64,000 bases of DNA, from contig NZ_JAQZAO010000018.1 of assembly GCF_028737315.1 (NCBI RefSeq), positions 28,369 to 92,368 on the forward strand, written 5' to 3'. The stretch comes from Actinomycetospora lemnae (lineage in GTDB: Bacteria; Actinomycetota; Actinomycetes; Mycobacteriales; Pseudonocardiaceae). This document shows, one piece after another, positions 18,910 to 27,173 of the stretch; within the stretch, counting starts at the first letter, position 1; each line of letters opens with the position of its first letter. A program made the translations under genes and the position numbers. The notes under the pieces are model-generated. The model worked only from the letters and a program-made list of their open reading frames with translations, was not told the origin of the DNA and made no database searches.

Positions 18910-20661
18910 ATGGCCGACAAGCAGGGCGTGGCGCGGGTCGTGCGGAACCTGCGGCACGGGGGGCACGCACTGCCCAAAGAGGTCTTCGACAAGGTCGTCA
19001 ACGGGGATCAGCGCGTCGACGTGAGCCTGCTCGAGGACGTCGCGGCCGCGGACACGGAGGGAACGCCGTTCGGCTACCTGTTCGCGGACCTGGCCGCGAC
19101 GTTCCCGTCGGGTCACCTGCCTCCGGAGGACCCGGAGCCCGTGGTCTCGGCCCTCAAGGCGCTCGGCGCCGCGATGATCGACGGTGACCCGGGGGACGGC
19201 CCGGACGTCAACTCGACGATCCGCCCCGTCTACACCTACTGGGGCCAGTTCATCGACCACGACCTCACGGCGAACACCGACCGGGACGACGTCCTCGCCA
19301 TCACGCGAGGGGACATGGGTGGGTCGCAGAAGTTCGTCGCGCTGCACCCGACCGACGTCGTGCAGAAACTGAGGAATCTTCGTCAGCCGGCGCTGAACCT
19401 CGACTCGCTCTACGGCGACGGCCCGGGCTCGACCGAGCCCGACGCGGTCCCGTACCAGGACGGGAAGCGCTTCGTCCTCGGGCTCACCACGCCGCTCAAC
19501 GGGGCCCCGCCCTTCGCCCCCGTGCCGCCGGTCGGCGACACCGCCCGGGACCTGCCGCGCGACAACCACAAGGTGGCCCGGATCGGCGACGGCCGGAACG
19601 ACGAGAACCTCATCGTCGCCCAGCTGCACGTCGCGTTCCTGCGCTTCCACAACGAGGTCGTGTCCCTCGTCGAGGCCGCTGACCCGACCGCGACGGACGA
19701 GGACGTCTTCACCGAGGCCCGCCGACTGGTCCGCTGGACCTACCAGTGGCTCGTCGTCCACGACTTCCTCGAGACGATCACGAAGACGGGCACCGTCGCC
19801 GCGGTGCTCTCCAACCCGGTGCCCCTGTTCGATCCGCAGGACGCCGACGTCTTCATGCCGCTGGAGTTCTCCGTCGCGGCCTTCCGCTTCGGGCACAGCA
19901 TGGTCCGGGGTGCCTACGACTGGAACCGCAACTTCGGCGTCGCGGCGCCCGGGCAGCCCGCGGGAGCGCCCCGAGCGACGTTCGAGCAGCTCTTCCAGTT
20001 CACGGGCAAGCCGAAGGACCCGGGATTCTCCATGGCCGGAGCACCGACCCTGCCGGCCAACTGGCCCGCCGAGTGGGACCGGCTCGTCGACGTCCCGTCC
20101 TCCCCGCCGGGAGGGGTCCGGTTCGCGCGCAAGATCGACACCCGTCTGGTCCCCGCCCTGTTCTCGATGATCAACGAGGGACAGGAGCCGGCCGACTCGT
20201 TCGCCGTCCGCGCCATCCTCAAGAACCTGGCGATGCGCAACCTCCTGCGCGGCTACAAGCTCGCGATCCCCTCCGGCCAGGCCGTCGTCGGCGAGCTGCG
20301 GAAGAAGCTCAACGTCACCGGGCAGCCCGACGTGATCCCGGAACCGCTGTCGACCGCGCAGCTCCTCAGCGGCCCCAACCAGGCCGCCTCCGCGGCGCTC
20401 GCGAACGGTGGCTTCCTCACCGACACGCCGCTGTGGTTCTACCTCCTCAAGGAGGCGGAGGTGGAGGGCGGCAACGCCCTCGGGACCGCCGGCAGCCGGA
20501 TCGTCGCCGAGACGATCATCGGCCAGATCCGGAAGGACCCGGAGTCCTACCTGCGCGTGGACCCGGCCTGGACACCGGTCCTGCCGAACGGGCGCACGCT
20601 GTCCACCATCAAGGACCTCCTCGAGATCGCCGGGGTCCTCTTCCCGGGCGGCGCGCCGTGA
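18910..20661 (+). CDS. Animal-type haem peroxidase (peroxidase-cyclooxygenase superfamily)
   Basis: 583 residues from ATG 18910 with a strong ribosome site. The superfamily catalytic set is present: TYWGQFIDHDLTANTD with distal His117 and the haem-linking Asp116, FLRFHNEV with catalytic Arg245, and FRFGHSMVRGAYDWN with proximal His329. These enzymes use H2O2 to oxidise halides, phenols or lipids. There is no signal peptide or membrane helix, so the protein seems cytosolic unless exported with a partner. Its TGA overlaps the GTG of the protease-hydrolase gene, so the two are almost certainly made together. The bacterial members are poorly characterised; the substrate here is unknown. Confidence 0.92.
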   Translation: MADKQGVARVVRNLRHGGHALPKEVFDKVVNGDQRVDVSLLEDVAAADTEGTPFGYLFADLAATFPSGHLPPEDPEPVVSALKALGAAMIDGDPGDGPDVNSTIRPVYTYWGQFIDHDLTANTDRDDVLAITRGDMGGSQKFVALHPTDVVQKLRNLRQPALNLDSLYGDGPGSTEPDAVPYQDGKRFVLGLTTPLNGAPPFAPVPPVGDTARDLPRDNHKVARIGDGRNDENLIVAQLHVAFLRFHNEVVSLVEAADPTATDEDVFTEARRLVRWTYQWLVVHDFLETITKTGTVAAVLSNPVPLFDPQDADVFMPLEFSVAAFRFGHSMVRGAYDWNRNFGVAAPGQPAGAPRATFEQLFQFTGKPKDPGFSMAGAPTLPANWPAEWDRLVDVPSSPPGGVRFARKIDTRLVPALFSMINEGQEPADSFAVRAILKNLAMRNLLRGYKLAIPSGQAVVGELRKKLNVTGQPDVIPEPLSTAQLLSGPNQAASAALANGGFLTDTPLWFYLLKEAEVEGGNALGTAGSRIVAETIIGQIRKDPESYLRVDPAWTPVLPNGRTLSTIKDLLEIAGVLFPGGAP

Positions 20662-22571
20662 GCCCCACCCTCCGCGAGCAGCAGGACCTCGCCGCCGCGC
20701 GCTACAGGAACCGCGCGCCGGACCGCGCGGAGACGGAGCGCAAGCAGGAGGAGACCGGGACGCTGGTCGCCGACCAGCCCGACCAGATCGAGGCCCGGGC
20801 CGAGCGGCTCATCGGCGACGTCGTCGGGAGCCGGGCGGTCCGGCAGGCCGCGCGCACGGAGGGCGCCCTCGAGCGGATCATCGCCGAGAACGACCTGCAG
20901 CCGAGCCTCTTCCTCGGACGCGGCACGGCGACCGCCGAGTCGGTCGGCCGCATCTCGCTGGCGGACGGCGGAGCCGGGACCGGCTTCCTCGTCGGCCGGC
21001 GCCTGCTCCTGACGAACAACCACGTCCTGCCCGACGTCGCGACCGCAGCGGGCGCGTTCGTGGAGTTCGACTTCGAGCTCGGGGCCGACGGTCGTCCCGA
21101 GACGCCGTCCGCGTTCGACCTCGACCCGGGCACGCTCTTCCTCACCGACGCCGGGATCGACGCGAGCCTCGTGGCCGTCGCGCCCGCGAGGGGCGTCGTC
21201 GCGGGAGACAGGTACGGGTGGAACAGGCTGCTCCGGCAGCAGGGCAAGATCGTCATCGGCGAGGCCGCGAACGTCATCGGTCACCCCTCGGGGCGCCGGA
21301 AGGAGATCGCGGTCCGCAACAACCGGCTCCTCGACCAGCTCCCGGACTTCCTGCACTACGAGGCCGACACCGAGCCGGGCAACTCCGGGTCGCCGGTGTT
21401 CAACGACCAGTGGGAGGTCGTCGCGCTCCACCACTCCGGCGTGCCGCGGACGAACGACGCGGGCCAGTGGCTGACGGTCGACGGCACCGTGTGGACCCGG
21501 TCGATGGGCGACGCCGCCGTCGACTGGGTGGCCAACGAGGGCGCCCGCATCTCGGTGGTCCTCACGCGACTCCGGGCCCTGGCGCGCACGCCGGCGCAGA
21601 CGGCGGTGCTCGCCGAGCTGGGCAGCGAGGCGATGGTCGGCGCACCGCCGGTGGAGGTCGCGTCGACGGCCCGCGAGGACACCGGACGCCGGGGAGTGCG
21701 CGGGACACCGGACACGCCGCCGCACCTCGTGTTCCTGCACGGTCGAGCCCAGCAGGGCCGGGACCCGGCGGCGCTGCGGGCCGACTGGGCGGGAGGCCTC
21801 ACGCGGGGGTTGGGCTCGGTCGGTCGCCCACCCCTGGACCCCGCGCGCGCCTGGTTCCCGTACTACGGCGACCGGCTCGCGCACCTCGCCGGCCCCTCGG
21901 CGGTCGAGCTGGCCGGGGCCAACGAGGACGGAGCGGTGACCGCGGCCGAGCAGGCCGCGCCGCCCGGCTCGTCGGCGCAGGCCACCTACGCCGCGCTGAT
22001 CGAGGACGCGGCGTCGCGCGCAGGGTTCCAGCCGGACGCGAGCGAGGGGTTCGGGGACCTGCTCGGCACCGTCCAGTCCGCGCTCACGCACCTCGCGAGC
22101 CGGAGCCGGCTCGACGACCTGTTCATCGCCCTGCGGTTCCGCGACGTCGCGCTCTACCTGGACGACGAGCAGGTCCGCGGCGAGGTCCTCGACACCGTGC
22201 TCGAGACCTTCCCGACGTCCGGGCCGGTGACGCTGGTGTCCCACAGCCTCGGGACGGTGGTCGCCCTCGACCTCCTGACCCGCACGCCACCGGACGTCGA
22301 GGTCCGGCTGCTCGTCACCGCCGGCAGCCCGCTCGGCCTGGACTCCGTGAACAAGCGGCTCCTGGCCGGAGGGCCACGTCAGCCGGACGTGGGGCGGTGG
22401 GTCAACGCCTGGTGCGTGGCGGACGCGGTCGCGATCGGCTGCCCACTGGGTCCGAGCTGGGGCCGGGGCGTCGAGGACATCCGCACCGACAACCCGCTCA
22501 CCGCGGCGCACTCGATCGCCGAGTACCTCGCCGACGTCCGGGTGGCCTCGGCGATCGGCGAGCAGGTGTAG
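20658..22571 (+). CDS. Fusion: trypsin-like serine protease + lipase-like alpha/beta hydrolase
   Basis: 637 residues from GTG 20658, overlapping the peroxidase stop by four bases. Residues 1-75 are charged and helical, followed by GALERIIAENDLQPSLFL, a segment I associate with a bacterial trypsin-like family. Residues 95-300 are the protease: His122 in LTNNHVLP, Asp168 in GIDASLVAV and Ser243 in PGNSGSPVF. From residue 352 an alpha/beta hydrolase begins (HLVFLHGRAQQGRD), with Ser530 in VSHSLGT, Asp589 in VADAVAIG and His618 in TAAHSIAEYL. Both catalytic triads are complete. No signal peptide is present. The role is unknown; a proteolytically triggered lipase or a defence effector are possible, but this is inference. 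Confidence 0.87.
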   Translation: MSPTLREQQDLAAARYRNRAPDRAETERKQEETGTLVADQPDQIEARAERLIGDVVGSRAVRQAARTEGALERIIAENDLQPSLFLGRGTATAESVGRISLADGGAGTGFLVGRRLLLTNNHVLPDVATAAGAFVEFDFELGADGRPETPSAFDLDPGTLFLTDAGIDASLVAVAPARGVVAGDRYGWNRLLRQQGKIVIGEAANVIGHPSGRRKEIAVRNNRLLDQLPDFLHYEADTEPGNSGSPVFNDQWEVVALHHSGVPRTNDAGQWLTVDGTVWTRSMGDAAVDWVANEGARISVVLTRLRALARTPAQTAVLAELGSEAMVGAPPVEVASTAREDTGRRGVRGTPDTPPHLVFLHGRAQQGRDPAALRADWAGGLTRGLGSVGRPPLDPARAWFPYYGDRLAHLAGPSAVELAGANEDGAVTAAEQAAPPGSSAQATYAALIEDAASRAGFQPDASEGFGDLLGTVQSALTHLASRSRLDDLFIALRFRDVALYLDDEQVRGEVLDTVLETFPTSGPVTLVSHSLGTVVALDLLTRTPPDVEVRLLVTAGSPLGLDSVNKRLLAGGPRQPDVGRWVNAWCVADAVAIGCPLGPSWGRGVEDIRTDNPLTAAHSIAEYLADVRVASAIGEQV

Positions 22572-22725
22572 CGCACACGGTCACCGGGCCCGTGACGCTC
22601 GCCCGCGGGCGGCCCGTCCTCTCGGTGCGGGAGTTCCACACCGACTCCTGAGGACGCCGCGCGGCGGGCGCGAGATCGCCCCACTACGGTGCCACCGTCC
22701 CGCCGCTCGTCCGTCCGGAGGAACC

Positions 22726-23181
22726 ATGGCCGACGACATCGTCGTCACGCGCACCGTCGACGCCCCGCCCGAGCGGGTGTGGGACCTCGTCGGTGACCCG
22801 GCGCGGATCGGGGCCATCTCCCCGGAGTGCCACCGCGTCGACTGGCTCGGCGGCGCCTCCGGCCCGGCGCCCGGCGCGCGGTTCAAGGGGCACAACCGCA
22901 AGGGGCTGATGCGCTGGTCGACCGTCGGCGAGGTCGTCGAGTACGAGCCGCAGCGCGCGATCAGCTGGGACGTCTCGCTCCTGGGCCAGTCGGTGGCGCG
23001 CTGGGGCTTCCGCCTGACGCCGCAGGACGGCGGCACCCGCGTCGAGCAGTTCTGGCAGGACCGGCGCAGCCCGATCGCCAACGTCGTCGGCCGGGCGCGG
23101 GCGTGGGACGTGCCCGCGGCCAACCGGCGCGGCATGGAGCAGACGCTCGACACGGTCCGGCGGAAGGCCGAGCAGGGCTGA
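22726..23181 (+). CDS. SRPBCC (START-like) polyketide cyclase/dehydrase family protein
   Basis: 151 residues with GGAGG before ATG 22726. VTRTVDAPPERVWDLVGDPARIGAISPECHRVDWL is the standard opening of the SRPBCC fold; the later W..VGEVVEYEP..AISWDVSL and GGTRVEQFWQDRR strands complete the helix-grip. Such proteins bind hydrophobic ligands in the cytosol, and most have no known reaction. It stands alone, downstream of the protease-hydrolase by 154 bp. The stop codon sits in a 10-bp tandem repeat. Confidence 0.87.
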   Translation: MADDIVVTRTVDAPPERVWDLVGDPARIGAISPECHRVDWLGGASGPAPGARFKGHNRKGLMRWSTVGEVVEYEPQRAISWDVSLLGQSVARWGFRLTPQDGGTRVEQFWQDRRSPIANVVGRARAWDVPAANRRGMEQTLDTVRRKAEQG

Positions 23182-23199
23182 GCAGGGCTGAGCAGGGTT
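23170..23199. repeat. 10-bp tandem repeat giving stops in all three frames
   Basis: Three copies of GAGCAGGGCT (the last GAGCAGGGTT). Each junction makes TGA, at 23179, 23189 and 23199, hence one stop in each forward frame. Confidence 0.85.
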
Positions 23200-23210
23200 G
23201 AGCGAGGGGC

Positions 23211-23528
23211 TCAGCCCTCGAGGGAGGCCAGACCCTCGAAGCCCGAGAGCTGGAGCACGCGGCGGGTGTGCGAGCCGGGCGGCACGTCCACGCGCAGGGC
23301 GATCTGGAGCACCTCGAGGCGCGCGGCCAGCGCGAACAGCACCCGCAGGCCCGCGCTGTCGAGGTACTCGAGCTCCGCGAGCTCGAGGGTCACCGCGTTC
23401 GTCTCGTTCGGGATGGCCGCGGCGAGCTGCTCCTCGACGGTGGTCGCGTTCTCGAGGTCGACCTCGCCACCGATGGCGATGCGCACGTCGGAGCCCTCGG
23501 GCCGGACGACGACGGTGGCGGTGGTCAT
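23211..23528 (-). CDS. STAS-domain anti-sigma factor antagonist
   Basis: 105 residues, one STAS domain (TATVVVRPEGSDVRIAIGGEVDLENA, then LELAELEYLDSAGLRVLFALAARLE). Ser in LDSAGL is the usual phosphorylation site of SpoIIAA/RsbV-like antagonists, which release a sigma factor when dephosphorylated. Its ATG overlaps the stop of the upstream PP2C phosphatase gene (ATGA), so phosphatase, kinase-like and antagonist functions are encoded side by side in one operon. Confidence 0.92.
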   Translation of the reverse strand: MTTATVVVRPEGSDVRIAIGGEVDLENATTVEEQLAAAIPNETNAVTLELAELEYLDSAGLRVLFALAARLEVLQIALRVDVPPGSHTRRVLQLSGFEGLASLEG

Positions 23529-25129
23529 GGTGCGTCTCCCGCGATGCGGCGTCGGAAGGTGACGGTGGTGCCGCCGGCACCGGCGATCACGTCCATCTCG
23601 TCGGTGCACTGCCGGATCAGCGCCGTGCCGCGGCCACGGTCGTGGCCCCGCGCCGAGCGCCACCGGCCGTTGTCGCGCACGCTCGCGACCACCGTGGCAC
23701 CCTGACGCTCCATCTGCAGCGTCAGCGTGCCGCCGGCCGGCCCGTAGGCGTGCTCGACGACGTTGGAGCAGGCCTCACCGGCGGCGACGAGGAGGTCGAC
23801 CACGTCGTCGCCCGACGCCCCGGCCGAGGAGAGCCAGCGGCGCACCGAGGCGCGCAGGTCGGCGAGCACCCGCGGCACCGCCGGCACCGTGATGTTGAGC
23901 GGCACCACCGCCGGCGTCGCGCCGCGGCGCGCGACGAGCATCGCGACGTCGTCGCCCACCGAGTCGCTGCCGATCATGCGGTGCAGCACGGCGGTGCACA
24001 CGGCGTCCGGGTCCTGGCCGGCGTCGACCACCTCGCACAGCGCCTCGAGACCCTGGTCCAGCGACCGTCCGCGGCGCTCGACGAGCCCGTCGGTGTAGAG
24101 GAAGAACAGCGAGTCCGGCGGCAGCTCGATGGTCGTGGTGCGCCGCGGGGGACCGACCGACACCCCGACCGGGAGGTCCACCGGCACGTTGACCAGCGTC
24201 GCGGTCTCGCCGGCGCGGGCCACCACCGGCGGCAGGTGCCCCGCGGTCGACAGCGACACCCGTTCGAGGGACGGCTCGAGCACCGCGTAGAGGACGGTGG
24301 CCATCACGTTGTCCTCGAAGTGCTGGACGTTGCCGTCGAGCCGCTCGAGGACCTCCGCCGGGTCGTCCTCCTCCAGCGCGAACGCCCGCAGCGCGCTGCG
24401 CAGACGCCCCATGACCACCGCCGCCTGCAGGCCCCGTCCCACGACGTCACCGATGACGATGCCGAGCCGGCCCGAGGGCAGCGAGAAGACGTCGTACCAG
24501 TCGCCCCCGAGCCCGCCCGCCTCGCCGGGGACGTAGCGCGCGGCGAAGTCGATGCCCGTGACGTGGGGGAGCGCGCCGGGCATGAGGCTGCGCTGCAGGG
24601 CCGACGCCGCGGCGCGGTCGAGGTCGGTGAGGTGGGTGCGGGTGACCAGCGCGATCCGGTCCGCCGCGGTCTGCAGCAGGTCCGCGTCGTCGCGGGTGAA
24701 CAGCCGCGGGCGCAGCGTGCCGACGTGCAGGACGCCGAGCGTCCGGCCCTCGGCGATCAGGGGCACGCCCAGCAGCGAGCGGATGTCCTTCTCCCGCAGG
24801 ATCGGGTTGAGGACGTTCGAGTGGTCGACCTCGTCGATGACGACCGGCCTGCCCTCCGCGGCGATCCGCCCCGCGAACCCCTTCCCGACGGGGATCCGCA
24901 CCCCCTGGCGCACCTCCTCCTCGATGCCGCGCGCGGCCGTCGCCACGAGGTGCTTGCCGGAGGGGTCGAGCAGCAGGACCGCCGCGGTGTCCGCCTCGAG
25001 GAGGGCCCGCACCCGGTCGAGGAGCTCGGTGAGCAGCTCGCCGGTGTCGAGGTGCGCCAGCTCCGTGTCGGTGATCTGTTCGATGCGCCGCAGCCGGTCC
25101 TCGTCGGTCACGCTGCTCGACGCTGACAT
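23525..25129 (-). CDS. GAF-PP2C(SpoIIE)-HATPase phosphatase/anti-sigma switch protein
   Basis: 534 residues. A GAF sensor covers about 20-165 (LLEADTAAVLLLDPSG, GVPLIAEGRTLGVLHVG), a SpoIIE-type PP2C phosphatase 185-385 (GGDWYDVFSLPSGRLGIVIGDVVGRG, STAGHLPPVV, LYTDGLVERRG, GDDVAMLV) and a GHKL ATPase 400-534 (AAGEACSNVVEHAYGP, VRDNGRW, GRGTALIRQ), the anti-sigma kinase type. Combined phosphatase and kinase domains with a co-encoded STAS protein form a compact partner-switching module for general stress or osmotic response. The start at ATG 25129 lacks a clear ribosome site, so the N-terminus is uncertain by some 14 residues. Confidence 0.92.
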   Translation of the reverse strand: MSASSSVTDEDRLRRIEQITDTELAHLDTGELLTELLDRVRALLEADTAAVLLLDPSGKHLVATAARGIEEEVRQGVRIPVGKGFAGRIAAEGRPVVIDEVDHSNVLNPILREKDIRSLLGVPLIAEGRTLGVLHVGTLRPRLFTRDDADLLQTAADRIALVTRTHLTDLDRAAASALQRSLMPGALPHVTGIDFAARYVPGEAGGLGGDWYDVFSLPSGRLGIVIGDVVGRGLQAAVVMGRLRSALRAFALEEDDPAEVLERLDGNVQHFEDNVMATVLYAVLEPSLERVSLSTAGHLPPVVARAGETATLVNVPVDLPVGVSVGPPRRTTTIELPPDSLFFLYTDGLVERRGRSLDQGLEALCEVVDAGQDPDAVCTAVLHRMIGSDSVGDDVAMLVARRGATPAVVPLNITVPAVPRVLADLRASVRRWLSSAGASGDDVVDLLVAAGEACSNVVEHAYGPAGGTLTLQMERQGATVVASVRDNGRWRSARGHDRGRGTALIRQCTDEMDVIAGAGGTTVTFRRRIAGDAP

Positions 25130-25260
25130 GGTCGGAACGCTAATACGCGGGCCACACGTCACGGAACGCACGTGGCCGGGAAACGAGCCCGCAACGGGGT
25201 GACGGCGAAGCGGCCCTCCGGCCGGGGTCGGCGTCGGTGGTCCCGGCTAGCGTGGCGACC

Positions 25261-26115
25261 GTGCGACTGGCGACGTGGAACGTGAACTCGGCGAAGGCGC
25301 GCGAGCCGCGGCTGCTCGGCTGGCTGGACGAGCGCGCGCCCGACGTCGTCTGCCTGCAGGAGACCAAGCTCGGTGACGACGCGTTCGCCGAGTCGTTCGG
25401 CGCGCCCCTGGCCGAGCGCGGGTACGAGGTCGCCCACCACGGTGAGGGACGGTGGAACGGTGTCGCCCTGCTCTCCCGCGTCGGCCTCGCGGACGTGGAG
25501 GAGGGGCTGCCCGGCGGCCCCGGCTACCCCCACCAGGAGGCGCGCGCCGTCACCGCGACGTGCGGGGGGATGCGCGTCACGTCGGTGTACGTGCCCAACG
25601 GGCGCGACCCCGCCGACCCCCACTACGCCTACAAGCTCGAGTGGCTCGCCGCCCTGCGCGACCGGGTGGAGGCGGCCGGGCCGGACGTCTCGGTCGTCGC
25701 CGGCGACTTCAACATCGCCCCCGCCGACGCCGACGTCTACTCGGTCGAGGCGTTCGCCGAGTCCACCCACGTCACGCCGCCGGAGCGCGAGGCGTTCGCC
25801 GCCCTGCTCAAGACCGGGCTGCACGACACGGTGCGCGACCGGTGGCCCGACCAGCGGGTCTTCACCTACTGGGACTACCGCGGCGGCGCCTTCCACCAGG
25901 ACCGCGGCATGCGCATCGACCACGTCCTCGCGGGCGGGCCGATCGCCGAGCGCCGCGCCGCGGTGTGGGTCGACCGCCAGGCCCGCAAGGGCACCGGCCC
26001 GTCGGACCACGCGCCGGTGATCCTCGACCTCGACGAGGCCCCCGACGGCGACCTCGGCCCCGTCGTCCCGCCGCCCTCCCTCGGGGCGAAGAAGGGCGGC
26101 GCCCGCCGGCGGTAG
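25261..26115 (+). CDS. xthA: Exodeoxyribonuclease III (AP endonuclease)
   Basis: 284 residues from GTG 25261. The exonuclease III/APE1 motifs are all there: LATWNVNSAKARE, CLQETKLGDDAF (catalytic Glu), VYVPNGRDPADPHYAYKLEWL, VVAGDFNIAP (Asp/Asn), FTYWDYRGGAFHQDRGMRIDHVL and GPSDHAPVILDL (catalytic His). It removes abasic sites and 3' blocking groups in base excision repair. A basic tail (AKKGGARRR) ends the protein and may aid DNA binding. No ribosome site is seen at the GTG; a start 24 bp upstream is possible. Confidence 0.95.
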   Translation: MRLATWNVNSAKAREPRLLGWLDERAPDVVCLQETKLGDDAFAESFGAPLAERGYEVAHHGEGRWNGVALLSRVGLADVEEGLPGGPGYPHQEARAVTATCGGMRVTSVYVPNGRDPADPHYAYKLEWLAALRDRVEAAGPDVSVVAGDFNIAPADADVYSVEAFAESTHVTPPEREAFAALLKTGLHDTVRDRWPDQRVFTYWDYRGGAFHQDRGMRIDHVLAGGPIAERRAAVWVDRQARKGTGPSDHAPVILDLDEAPDGDLGPVVPPPSLGAKKGGARRR

Positions 26116-26128
26116 GTCACGCGGCGGG

Positions 26129-27028
26129 TCACGCGGGCACGAGCGTGCGCGCCCAGGCCTCGATGGTCGTCGGGGTGGTCGTCGCCGGGCTCCGGCCGAC
26201 GAGGCTGTGCACGGTGCCGTCGTTGAACGCCGCGTTCATCGCGAGGTTCTCGGCGACGACGTCCGCGGGCAGGCCGGCGTCGACCAGGGCCGCGCGCAGG
26301 ACGTCCTCGGGCACGCGCTCGTAGCGCAGCGGCGTCCCCAGCACCGCGCCGAGGCGCGCGACGGCGTCGGCCATCGTCAGGTCCTCCGGGCCGAGCACCT
26401 CGCGCACGCCGACCGCCGCCGGGTCGAGCAGGGCCGCCGCCGCGGCGTCGCCGACGTCGACGGTCGCGACCATCGGCAGCGGGACGTCGGGGTCGATCGT
26501 GTCGTGGTGGACGCCCTCGGCCTGCATCGCGGCGAGCGAGGGCAGGAACGACTCGAAGAACAGCCCCGGGCGGATGACGGTGACCTGCGCGTCCAGCGCC
26601 CCGAGCCGCTGCTCCTGCTCGTGGAGGGTCTCGAGGAAGCCGGTGCCGCGGGAGACGGAGCGGGACGGAGGTCGACCGGTGGGCGGCGCGACGTCGGCCC
26701 CCACCGCGCTCAGCGCGACGACCCGCGGGACGCGGGCCTGCGCCAGCGCGGTGGCGATCGCGGTGCCCACCTGCTCCTGCTGGGTGCGGTAGCCGTCGGC
26801 GGTGGGGTCGAGGGGCATGAGGACGTAGGCCGCGTCGGCGCCGCGGAAGGCGTCGGCGAGGAACGCGGCGTCGGTGATGTCGCCGACGCGCGCCTCGGCG
26901 CTGAACCCCACGACGTCGGTGAGACGGGCGGCGTCGCGCCCGACGGCACGGACCGGCTGCCCGGCCTCGCGCAGGCGGCGGGCGACCCGTCCGCCGGTGT
27001 TCCCGCCGGCCCCCAGGACGGTGATCAT
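26129..27028 (-). CDS. NmrA-like NAD(P)-binding reductase
   Basis: 299 residues; ATG 27028 follows GAGGAGGG. MITVLGAGGNTGGRVARRL is a GxxGxxG Rossmann motif, and VRAVGRDAARL and GADAAYVLMPLDP fit the NmrA/atypical short-chain dehydrogenase group, including SDR-like quinone reductases and redox sensors that lack the Tyr-Lys catalytic pair. It is divergent from an AraC regulator with a shared inverted repeat between them and ends 13 bp from the convergent xthA. Its substrate is unknown. Confidence 0.88.
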   Translation of the reverse strand: MITVLGAGGNTGGRVARRLREAGQPVRAVGRDAARLTDVVGFSAEARVGDITDAAFLADAFRGADAAYVLMPLDPTADGYRTQQEQVGTAIATALAQARVPRVVALSAVGADVAPPTGRPPSRSVSRGTGFLETLHEQEQRLGALDAQVTVIRPGLFFESFLPSLAAMQAEGVHHDTIDPDVPLPMVATVDVGDAAAAALLDPAAVGVREVLGPEDLTMADAVARLGAVLGTPLRYERVPEDVLRAALVDAGLPADVVAENLAMNAAFNDGTVHSLVGRSPATTTPTTIEAWARTLVPA

Positions 27029-27121
27029 CGTGGTCCCTCCTCGTGCTCGGTGTTCCGGTGCGTCCGACTCTGGGCCGGTCGCGCCGGACGAACCATCGCC
27101 GCGACGCCGTTTCTCCTGCTC

Positions 27122-27151
27122 GATCGTCCGAGGGGCGTGGACGATCAGGCA
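27122..27151. promoter_or_regulatory. Inverted-repeat operator between NmrA and AraC genes
   Basis: GATCGTCC (27122-27129) and GGACGATC (27139-27146) are perfect inverted arms 9 bp apart, extended to GATCGTCCGA and GGACGATCAGGCA. The same 10-mer and 13-mer, in opposite order, occur at 835-879. The position suggests AraC autoregulation and control of the NmrA gene. Confidence 0.6.
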
Positions 27152-27173
27152 CGCCGTGCCGGACGCTGGGGGC

